Assembly (NCBI GenBank): GCA_023313575.1 | Contig: JAJTTP010000002.1 | Location: 868,001-932,000, forward strand | Direction of reading: 5' to 3' | Length of the DNA: 64,000 nucleotides | Source of the DNA: Eutypella sp. D-1 | Taxonomy: Eukaryota; Ascomycota; Sordariomycetes; Xylariales; Diatrypaceae | Shown: in pieces, positions 38,901 to 48,022 of the stretch | How the letters are laid out: every line of letters starts with the position of its first letter | How positions within the stretch are numbered: position 1 is the stretch's first letter | The notes under the pieces: generated by a model | Database searches by the model: none | Told to the model about the DNA's origin: nothing | What the model saw: only the letters and a program-made list of their open reading frames with translations | Position numbers and translations under genes: made by a program

Positions 38901-39840
38901 TACTTTTTTTTATTTAAAAGTTAAAAGTTATTACGTAACGGCTTAGGCCTTATCCGGATTTCCGTAATTAGCTTTTACTTTTTCCTCGAAATTTTTATAT
39001 TTTTTAAAAAAGCGTTTAATTTTTACAGTTTTTTCTTTTTTTTTTACCTTTACGAAGGTACTTAAAATAGGTTTAAACCATTAAGTTATCCCCCCGGTAA
39101 AACATGATATAATATTAAAAATTTTATTAATTTCCGTGGTATATATATAACGTTATTAATATAAATAAGCTGCGGCTATAATAAAAAAAGGTTATACGGG
39201 GGTAATGTTATTATAAGGTTTAAGTTTTTTAAGCTTAAATTTAACGGGTATAACCTTTTAATTTATAAATATAATTACCGTTTGTTCGATTTATTTAATT
39301 CGTTCGAGTAATTATTAAATAATTTGCTAAAAGTTTTAACTTAAAGAAAATATAATATCGGATATTATTTAAAATTAATAATATTACTGAATAAAAACTT
39401 ATAACGTATAACGGCTAATTTATTCCTAATTATTAATTTAATTAAAAGGTTTATATTAATAAAAATGCTAAAAGTTTTAAGTAATAAGTAATTATATTTA
39501 ATAATAATAAAAAAAAAATGCTTTAAATAATTAAATTATATTATAAGCTAATAAGTTTAAAAATTATTTAAAAAAAAAAATAATAAACGTAATTATATAT
39601 TATTTATATCTTTTTATTTTTAATATTAAAATATATAGTTATTATTAAATCGTTAAAATCGTATTCGAATATAACGATTTAATATCGTTAGGATTATTAC
39701 CGATTTAACCGATTTTTCCTAATCGTATGGCGCATGTGGCTAACTTTAGTGTGGCTGTTTTTTTCTCCAGAACTGGAGTTAGGGATCTTTTCTTATTATG
39801 TTTAGCCCTATTAGGCCCAATGGCCTAACCGGTCATAACA
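32961..39840 (-). mobile_element. full-length Ty3/Gypsy LTR retrotransposon, RIP-degraded
   Basis: Two 434-bp LTRs, at 32961-33394 and 39407-39840, enclose about 6.0 kb. The element is flanked by an identical 5-bp duplication CTATT (32956-32960 and 39841-39845). On the minus strand a purine-rich tract (about 33395-33412) precedes the 3' LTR. The reverse transcriptase active-site region at about 36300-36350 reads ICYFNDIFIYSD in translation, where the expected first Asp of the DD pair is Asn, a G-to-A change typical of RIP. A 68-codon open piece at 34241-34447 matches the post-integrase end of Gypsy Pol (KKLDYKYIGPY and FYISLLED). The Pol order RT then integrase on the minus strand fits Gypsy, not Copia. 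Numerous stops make it inactive. Confidence 0.88.
34241..34447 (-). pseudogene. Gypsy Pol C-terminal fragment (after integrase core)
   Basis: This short open frame survives in the RIP-degraded element. It shows the KKLDYKYIGPY(L)II pattern and the FYISLLED pattern, which in intact Gypsy elements join the integrase C-terminal barrel to the chromodomain region. It is only a remnant; upstream frames carry many stops. Confidence 0.7.
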
Positions 39841-40251
39841 CTATTTATATCCTTTATTCCTGATATTAGAATATGATATTAAATGTTAAATCGTTAGGAT
39901 AATTAAGTTATTTAAGTTATTTAAGATTATTAAGATAACTAGGCTATTTAAGCTATCCTTTTTATTACGTAACCTAAGTATGGCTTATTTTATTGTATAT
40001 ATCCTTTTTAATGCCATGGTCAGGGATTGTTTATGCCAATCCTATTTAGGCCTAATGACCTAGCCAGGTTATAACAGCTATTTTTAACGGTAATATAATA
40101 GCCTTTATTTTATACTGGCTACAGCTATTAAAGTAGTTATTAGCCATTGGGTTAATTATTAAGCTGGTTACCGTAATAAATGGGATAAATAAAATAAATA
40201 AAATCGATAAAATTTATAAAATTTTATCAATTTTATTAATTTTATTTATTA

Positions 40252-40470
40252 CGGTGGCCGGCCCGGTAATTATCGCGGTTACCGGCCCGGTAGCTGGCCC
40301 GGTAGTAAATAAAGTAGCTGGCCCGGTGGCCGGTATAATGGCCGGTACCGTAGCCGGTACCGTAGCTGGTAAGGTGGTTATTTTAATAGCCCGCCCGGTG
40401 GCCGGCCCGGTATCCGGTTTAGTGGCTATTTTAATAGCCCGCCCGGTAGCTATTTTAATAAGTATTTTAA
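40252..40470. repeat. GC-rich degenerate minisatellite inside the AT-rich island
   Basis: Tandem units built on GTAGCCGGCCCG / GTGGCCGGTACC-like words alternate with TTTTAATAGCCCGCCCG units. One frame stays open for 95 codons and would read as Ala-Gly-Pro-Val repeats, but this follows from the repeat and is not taken as a gene. The local G+C is far above the rest of the island. Confidence 0.75.
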
Positions 40471-40522
40471 TAGCCGGTATAATAATTATTATAATAACTA
40501 GCGCGGTAGTTAATAAAGTAAT

Positions 40523-40888
40523 TGTTATAACCGGTTAAGCCATTGGGCCTAATGGGGCTAAACATAATAAAAAAAAATCCCTAACTTCAGTTCTGGAGAA
40601 AAAAACAGCCACATTAAGGTAAGCCATATACGCTATATAACCAGGAAGGATTGGTTAAATCGGTAATAATCCTAACGATATTAAATTATTATATTCGAAT
40701 ACAATTTTAATAATTTAATAATAACCATATATTTTAATATTAAAAATAAAAAATATAAATAATATATAATTACGTTTATTACTTTTTTCTTAAATAATTT
40801 TTAAACTTACCAGTTTATAATATAATTTAATTATTTAAAGCACCTTTTTTTTATTATCACCAGACGTAACTATTTATTACTTAAAACC
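40523..40888 (+). mobile_element. partial LTR, plus orientation
   Basis: Begins TGTTATAACCGGTTAAGCC and continues as the family LTR, but stops where a second LTR begins at 40889. The pentamer before it (GTAAT) and the pentamer after the second LTR (GTAGC, 41327-41331) differ by two RIP-type changes, so both LTRs may derive from one insertion followed by recombination. Confidence 0.6.
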
Positions 40889-41326
40889 TGTTATAACCTG
40901 GTCAGGTTATAAAAGGCCAAGTGGGGCCAATAACGAATTACGATCCCATTCGAAAGAACGAAGTTTTTAAAAAAACCCAGCCACAATGGGTCAGCCACGT
41001 CCGAATCACGTAACAAAAAGGATAGCTAAGATAGCCAGCTATTTTAATAATCCAGGATAGTTAAGATAACCAGTTATCCTAATGATTTAATAATAACCAC
41101 ATATTCCAGTGTCAGGAATAAAGGATATAAATAATATATAGTTACGTTTATTACCTTTTTTTTAAATAGTTTTTAAGCTTATTAGCTTATAATATAATTT
41201 AATTATTTAAAACACCTTTTTTTTTATTATTACTAGATATAATTATTTATTATTTAAAACCCTAGCACTTTTATTAATATAAACCCCTTAACTGGACTAA
41301 TAGTTAGGAATAAACCAGCCGTTACA
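40889..41326 (+). mobile_element. LTR, plus orientation, complete
   Basis: 438 bp beginning TGTTATAACCTGG and ending CAGCCGTTACA. It directly abuts the partial LTR to its left. It is one of the less degraded copies and preserves TG...CA ends. Confidence 0.75.
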
Positions 41327-41776
41327 GTAGCCGGTAAAGTGGTTATTATAATAGTTATTATAATAATTAACCCGGTAATTATATTAATAATAAGTAAAAT
41401 CTATAAAATAAATAAAATCAATTTAATAAATTTAATAAAATAATTAAAATAAAAAAAATAAATTCGATAAAATTAATAACATTTATAAAATTAATAAAAT
41501 TAATAAAATCGGTAAGTTTAATAAATTTTATTAATTTTATCGATTTTATTAATTTTATTTATTACGGTAGCCGGTATAATAGCGATTTTAATCGCCGGCC
41601 CGGTAATAAGTAAAATCGATTCGATAAATTTAATAAATTTTATATAATTAATAAAATTAATTTAATAAATTTTATCGATTTTATTTATTTTATTTATTAA
41701 AGTGGTTAGCCGGGTAATTAATAAAGTAATTAATTATTTTAATAATTATTTTAATAACTAGTAATTACCTTAATAA

Positions 41777-42156
41777 TATAACGGCCGGTTTATTTTTAAC
41801 TTATAATTTAAGCAAGGGTTTATATTAATAAAAGTGTTAAAAGATTTAAATTATAAATAATTACGTTTAAAAAAAAGCGTTTTAAGTAATTAAGTTATAT
41901 TATAAACTAATAAACTTAAAGATTATTTAAAAAAAGGTAATAAATATAATTATATATTATTTATATCTTTTATTTTTAATACCGGAATGTGATGTTAAAT
42001 GTTAAATTGCTAAGATAGCTAAGCTATCCAGGCTATCCTTTTTATTATGTAACCCAAGTATGGCTTATCTTATCGTGGCTATCCTTTTTAATGCCATGGT
42101 TAAAGATTATTTGTGCCAATCTTATTTAAGCTTAATAACCTAACCAGGTTATAACA
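41777..42156 (-). mobile_element. solo LTR with near-identical flanking pentamers
   Basis: A 380-bp family LTR (start TATAACGGCCGG, end GGTTATAACA) with flanks AATAA (41772-41776) and AATAG (42157-42161), differing by one G/A change. It interrupts the satellite-like core. Confidence 0.7.
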
Positions 42157-42329
42157 AATAGCTATAGCTAATATAAAATAAAAGCTATTATATTACCGGT
42201 AAAAATAACCTTATATTTAATAAATTTAATCGATTTTATTAATTTAATCGATTTTATTAATTTTATCGATTTTATTTATTACGGCCCGGCAGGTTTAATA
42301 ACCCGGTAACTGAATTAATAATTTAATAT

Positions 42330-42524
42330 TTAATAAATATTATTAATATATAATATTAACCGTATATAATTAATAACTGTATACGGAATTTATATTATTT
42401 ATTAAGTTATTTTTTTATTTAAAATATATAAATTTTAAAATTATAAAAAATTTTAATAAAAAAATTAACATAATAACCTTTCGTTTTACTCCGGTACTTT
42501 ATACCTCCATAAAACGAGGGCATA
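42330..42524. repeat. inverted-repeat arm 3 (right boundary of island)
   Basis: The reverse complement matches arm 1. The outermost 50 bp are less mutated than arm 1 (GGAGG, CGAGGG retained), and the base composition returns to normal immediately to the right. Confidence 0.7.
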
Positions 42525-45500
42525 CCAGGTGCCCTGTTATATTCTCTTACGACATCTTGACCCTTCTCGTCCCATGACATATGCGCGAGGATACTAGAGC
42601 TTAGCTTCATGTCTTTTAAGGTTGACCGAGTTCTAGAGGGATAAGGGCTAAAGGCTTGCCATTCGTTAAGGAGGATGGAGACTAATACGTATATACCTCA
42701 CCGCTTTTACTAAGCCACCCAATAAGTGCCATATAAATGCCTTTTTTAATTCTGAGTCCATCTTTTGACATTGATATTCTTGTCTACCACCTTGTAATCG
42801 GTGAGCCCCCTAGCCAGGATAGCCCTACATGATGCTGTGGCCGGACTGCAACGAACAAATGATATGAGGCAGAATGCGTTATATTCAAACAATGGGAGTG
42901 GTACACGTAATCCGGACGGGACATTTGGCTACGAGTTCTGAGGAAGCCACATCTAATCTAACTCCTCATCAACCCATGCAGATACTGTTGACCTAGTCTT
43001 TGAAGGTGGTTGTTTGTCGGATTGGTCGTGGAAGACATCATAGCTATCTGAGGGCGTTTGAAAATAGCTACCAGCAATCATCAAGCCGGCCTTTTCATCG
43101 AGAACGAGTGCCTTAAGTACTCGACCTTATTATAATATAGCCTGCCTGTACGCCTGCCCCTACATCGAGAATTAGATGGTGGCTTGCCTCTACCATCACG
43201 CTGAAGCCAATGAACTGTAGGTTGCTGTCCGACACTTTTTCTGCGTTGTCGAGAAATACTGTTCTGAATGACTACAAGGTCTTACCCCTGATCGCGAGCT
43301 GACTAGTAGTAGTGTTAGGCATTCCCTACGAATGAGGTGCACCAACCCTCAATAGCGTGGCGGCCCGCTGAGTCCACTAAATACCGCCAAGGGGGTGGCG
43401 GTAACTACCGAGGACGTTACTTGCATTTATGTTTGGCAGGTAACATGGGTGCATGGCTGCTTGGGTTGGCATGGGGTTACCGTAGACGCTAGAACTTGTT
43501 TTAAGTTCTGTGAAGCAAACGTGGCTTGTGTTCATTCGTGACTGGGGTGGAAGACAGAGGCAACTAGGCAGCAGGATAACGTCCTGATGGCCCATGCATC
43601 GACCAGTAGTAGGCGTCGATGGATCTGTGGCTGCTCGTCATTTCCGATGAGAAGTTGGGATCTGGTTTCAGAATCGTGGCTGGCAGATTTTATGCAGCCC
43701 AATCTCAGCCCCTTTTTGTTTGTCGATCCTCCGATCTCCAGAAACACGATTTTTGACGAACTTCCCGTAAACATCCCTGTCTGCCTATTCAAAGAGGTAA
43801 TGTTCACGAAATAGACGTTGCACCCCAGGTACAAAATCAATTTCAGACGTTGGTAGCATCTTCTTTGCGGCAATGCGGCTGACTTAAGACGGGTTCTTGC
43901 ATGATGTCGTTGCAAACCACCCGAAAGTAAGGACTTTGTGGCGCGACTATTGTTCTACATGGTCTTGAGATCACGCTGCTTGAGTCACCTACTTCAACAA
44001 AGCACATTGTATTTGTGCAAATGGGGTGGCGTTTAAAGGATGGCGAGCACATAGATAGTACAGTTCTCGAATCACTTATTATGGATACGGAATGCTCAGG
44101 TACATTGTTCATCAGAATGGCCCCCGACGCCCACCTCACCAACGAGAAAAAAGGTGGAAGAGTCCTAATGTTCACTGTATTGAAAGTCTACGCATTAAAC
44201 CTACTTCCGTGAGGTGCCCATTGACAAGGTTGCCCATCCTCCGAAACTTCTCGAAGACGCTGAGATAGGTTAGGAGTATCCTATGAACAGACATCCTGAT
44301 GACACCGACTCACGAAGTCGGGTATTGCGGGATCGGATGTGACTTTCTATCTGTCCGAGCCTTGACCAGCCAAGAGCGCGCCTGTCTAATCAACAATGAT
44401 TGCATTGACGTCGGAGAGGGCGCAAGAGCTGGATTATATCTATCATTGTCGTGAATGAACATTGTTCTATACCACACAAAAGAATTTGCACGGCATCTTC
44501 GCCTCATTGTCTCTCTGAGGCTGAACAACTATGTCGCCTCGACTATTCATTGTATTGCTCAATGCCAACTATAACAACTGAAAGAGCACGAGGACAATGC
44601 TCAAGCCTAGATCATGGTCTACAACTGCATGTGCCATGCGCTCTTCGGATCCAGTATATTCTTATATTACGATGCGGCTGTGGACTAAGACTACTTTTTC
44701 TGAAAGAGAATATGTGGTCTGCTTTGACTGCAAGTAGCTGAAGATGTTTGGAACGTGCGAAGGCCATCACAGCAACATGCACTCAACTTCGACCCCCAGC
44801 ACTTCACGTGGCCTTGGTCCCTGGGATTCGATCTAGTAGTATGTGAGCGTAAGGATCGGCGGTACAAGTAAGAATTTTTCGCATCGTACGTGTCGGATCG
44901 AAGGTTCCTATAATTTGTTGCTCGCGGCCTATGGCTCGTATACTTTTAATCGTGATGAGTTGCTTTTAGAGATATATGTGCCAAAAGGTGTTGGCGTTGG
45001 TTTGCAATTGGACGTCATGCATGTTGAGCGGCAACACCATCGCTGCTAATAGCATACACGCACGTCTTAGTATCGTCACGTATAGACATTGCGCGACTGA
45101 TTCGTTGATGCTAAACGAATTGACGATGTCCAGGCCACTGTCGTAAAGGGGTCCATGGCCAAAAAGCTGGGGAGTTCCCGTCAAATCCGTATGACCTGTC
45201 TCGCATTAGCACATGCTCTCACAAGTGCATCTATAACCAAGAAATCCTCAGTCGACGAAATCCTAACGCTCAACTCACACCGCGATCACTGCCCGCTTTA
45301 ATGGGTGGACTATTAGGCTGTATTCGAGACGTAGGGTAAGGCGTTCAGCAATGCAAATCATAGCCTGAGTGTAGTGTGGCTAGCTCGTATTTGCGAGCGA
45401 TTGCCAACTAGTGTCCACTGCTTGGTATCTAGCACTGCTGATCACGATCAAGGCGCTCTAACTCAAGATCTGTCGCGTTCACGCCCAAGCACGCTACGCT

Positions 45501-46633
45501 AAGGCCATCAAGTAATCGATTGAAAAGCTCAGAGAAGCGCTGGCCTGTATGCTATCCACGATGCAGAACGGGCCAAGAGAAAACCGCAGGCGGTCAACCA
45601 GTATGGTGGTCGAAACTACACAATCGCGATCCGTAGCCATAGAAGAGACCATTCAGAAATCTGCATAATGTATCAGGCGGGATCTGCTGCCGTTTGGTAG
45701 CCGCATATGTATGGCATGATGGAGGGCAACAGCCAGCTCAGTTCAGCCTCTTCCTACATATCAGTAGAGAAATACTGGTGCCTGGTAATCATTAACCCTT
45801 GGTAATATCATAAAGTTTCATTTTTAAATGTAAGGATACCTCGAAGGAGCGGCCGACGCTCTCGTTGTAAGCCTATTACTACAGTCAGCTACGAACCAAA
45901 TCCAATATAGCTAGGCGGAAGAATTCTAGAATGGCTGCAAGTCATGCCGCTTCCCGTCATCGGGTAACCCGGCGCGGGGTGTTATACCGCCTTTCTCCCG
46001 GCAACGGGACCAAGGAGGGGAGTTTCATGCAGGCGGGGTTTGACAAAGTTAATTCCATAAGATTGACATCAAGAATGCTGTGTATTTGTTGGATTATGTG
46101 AAACCATTATTGTATGAATTTCGAAAATACCCTTCTAGTGAATTATCTAATATCTAGTTGGAATAAGTGGCAATACGAGAAATTGTCCCCACTGGAATCG
46201 TGGATTTGCATACTATGCAGAGTAAGGCGCGCTTCGAGGCTTCGAGTCCGATTCATGCCCACGCGGGTTTGCAACACGCTCCAGCCAGAAGCCCGGGAGA
46301 ACTGCCGGTGCTAGTTACCCCTTTAAGAGATAGCTTGTCTACTGTCCGGAATGTACAGCCGAGCTACAACGGCGGTGGGCCATAGGAATGATGTCGATCA
46401 CCAAATCCCCTGAACCCCACGATAGCCGGTTTGGCGGAGCCACGTACGAAGGAATCCCCCTTCCTACGGACCGTAGTGATGGGGACTGAATATATAAATA
46501 CCATGCCCACCACTATACTGCCTCAGATTTCTTCACGCAGAACATTGCACAGCATAGCACCAAAGCCCACTCATCAAATCAAACATCTTTGTCACCTCTT
46601 CTCGCAAGCCACAAACCCTTTCCCAAAGTCAAA
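42525..46633. other. 4.1-kb gene-free stretch between the island and the AltA1-like gene
   Basis: Normal base composition but no frame above 127 codons. The longest, on the minus strand at 43532-43915 and 43843-44175, match no family I recognise and show no clear splice link. The part may be old decayed genic or repeat DNA. The last 150 bp carry the AltA1-like gene promoter. Confidence 0.5.
46491..46500 (+). promoter_or_regulatory. TATA box of the AltA1-like gene
   Basis: TATATAAATA lies about 135 bp before the ATG at 46634, followed by a CA/CT-rich leader. The position is typical for a fungal TATA element. Confidence 0.55.
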
Positions 46634-47122
46634 ATGAAGTTCACCATCGCCGCCGCTGTCGCCCTTTTCGGCGCTGTTTCCCTTGCGGATAACGAGAGGG
46701 TTGAGGTCGCCAACTTCTCCGCCCGCAAGACTGGAGACGGCTCCATTGAGAACGCCAAGTTCCAGATCACCGGCCAGGACGTTATCGGTCAGGACTGCAA
46801 CCTCGAGACCACCACCCAGATTCCTACCGATACCATCACTTGCGGCGACAGCAAGTACCGCTTCGCCCTGGAGCAGGGTGACCAGACTGAGTTTGCTCTG
46901 CACATCTACCACGAGCTCGGCACGGGGTAAGTTGCCGCTCGCCCTACATACTAAGTCTAGTAGCAAGACTTGTTCCATGGCTAACTGAAACTTTACAGCT
47001 TCGGTCGTTCTGGCAAGGGCGACATTACCACCCACTGTCGTTCCGGTGGTGGCGAGATCTCCATCTGCGAGCAGCAGGGTATGCCCGTTGCCATCGTTAT
47101 TGGCAACGACCCCGTCGCTTAA
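46634..47122 (+). CDS. AltA1-like small secreted cysteine-containing protein (effector candidate)
   Basis: Exons 46634-46926 and 46999-47122, with a 72-bp intron (GTAAGT donor, CTAAC branch, TTACAG acceptor), encode 138 residues. Residues 1-18 form a clear signal peptide (MKFTIAAAVALFGAVSLA). The mature part has four cysteines at 55, 70, 111 and 121, and a CGDSKYRF motif (70-77), an IYHELG motif (91-96) and a GKGDITTHCR motif (103-112). This order and spacing match the AltA1 beta-barrel family (Alt a 1, PevD1, Hrip1), secreted fungal proteins known as allergens or as elicitors of plant defence. A secreted, apoplastic role is inferred from the family. It is the first gene right of the AT-rich island. 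Confidence 0.9.
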
Positions 47123-48022
47123 ATTACCCGCTCGCCGAGCGGTGGTTTTGGGCCAAGCATCTGTATGGAGGACATAGCTACTGGTATAATGATTAATTTA
47201 GCGACGAATATATGATAGACTTTGGTACTGTTGTATTTTAGACCTTTGGAATTCACAGTCAATATAATCGATTTCCAAAATCGTTGGCGCCGCCTTGCCA
47301 GACCTGTCTTGCATGGCCATGGCCGGTATCTTATCTTGAGTGCTAAATGCAGTGACAATATATTCCCGGCCCTGGAGCCTGTAAAATGACGGCGGCCATC
47401 CTGGCGTATACATGGCTGTGAAGCGCCCCGAGTTTGGGGTTGTATGGACTTGATGTAACCCCTAATGCACTGTATTTTCTAGCAGTTAGAAGCTCAGCAC
47501 GATTGTGAGTTCTTACGGATATGGATATTTATTAGGGGTGGTTATAAATTTTAAAGGTCTCATGTAAGATACTGTGGAGACGGATCGCGGGTAGTACATG
47601 CAGTATCTAGAAGGGATATTGAATAGAGATGGTGCCGCATTACCTAGTTAATGCGTATGTAGGATCGAGCCCTGAATGTTACTTGTGCATTGAATCCTCC
47701 CGAGGACCGCCTCGGGCACAGCCCGCAGGCTCTGCTTCATGTACACTTCAGCGTCCGACTAGCGCCTATCGCAAGAGGCCGAATAGAACAAACCACGGCT
47801 GAAACAAACTGGTCATTCAGGTGTCTAAGAATCGATGTAACCGCCTAATTATAATCAGTGGCTAAGAGAGGTTATGTAGCGCTGAGAGAAATTGATCCAT
47901 TACGCCGCAGCCTGCTGCTCAGGCGGTATATATAAATTAATCAGGGGCAATCGCTCTTGCGCAAGCGAGTTCTCTCCCAATTTACCCCTTGCATTCGGCT
48001 TATAATAGGTGATATCTATGCC
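47123..48022. other. intergenic region AltA1-like gene to HeLo gene
   Basis: 900 bp without a recognised gene. The left part is the 3' flank of the AltA1-like gene. The right part carries the HeLo gene promoter with its TATA box. Confidence 0.5.
47927..47935 (+). promoter_or_regulatory. TATA box of the HeLo-ankyrin gene
   Basis: TATATAAAT lies about 90 bp before the chosen ATG at 48023 and follows a GC-richer block, as for a TATA element. Confidence 0.5.

Larger units (their letters stand above)
32349..40076 (-). mobile_element. outer solo LTR split by two later insertions, TSD GCTAT
   Basis: An LTR beginning TATAACAGCTGG at 32349 and ending GGTTATAACA at 40076 is flanked by GCTAT at 32344-32348 and GCTAT at 40077-40081. 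Its sequence is interrupted at 32408 by a solo LTR and at 32960 by the full Gypsy element. The three pieces 32349-32408, 32829-32960 and 39846-40076 sum to 423 bp, matching the length of other LTRs of the family. This arithmetic and the three pairs of TSDs make the nesting order clear. Confidence 0.85.
40077..42230. repeat. inverted-repeat unit with satellite-like core
   Basis: The stretch at about 40077-40130 is the reverse complement, with few differences, of about 42157-42209 (shared ACGGTAATATAATAGC-type core). Between them lie AT-rich palindromic words (TAAAATCGATAAAATT and relatives, at 40186-40251, 41395-41570, 41605-41700, and just beyond at 42210-42285), the GC-rich minisatellite, and LTRs at 40523-41326 and 41777-42156. 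Confidence 0.6.
30256..42524. mobile_element. AT-rich, RIP-like composite repeat island bounded by inverted repeats
   Basis: Base composition drops sharply to very high A+T here, with abundant TA, few CA/TG and retained CG, the pattern expected from RIP (C to T at CpA). The outer ends are inverted copies of one sequence, sharing GGTATAAAGTACCGGAGTAA (left about 30275-30294; right inverted about 42487-42506) and continuing with similarity for roughly 200 bp. A third copy of the same arm, inverted, ends at 32327. Inside lie a full-length Gypsy element, several solo LTRs and a satellite-like core. No intact gene was seen. Whether the inverted repeats mark one large DNA transposon or several related small ones is not settled. 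Confidence 0.8.

Noticed and set aside
40254..40538. Open frame of 94 codons with Ala-Gly-Pro-Val repeats
   Set aside because: It follows from the minisatellite and lies within transposon debris; no promoter or family match.
43532..44175. Two minus-strand frames of 110-127 codons right of the island
   Set aside because: No family resemblance, no signal peptide, no splice link; codon use looks random.
46232..46262. T-arm-like word near CTTCGAGTCC suggesting a tRNA
   Set aside because: No acceptor stem, D-arm or anticodon arm at the required distances.
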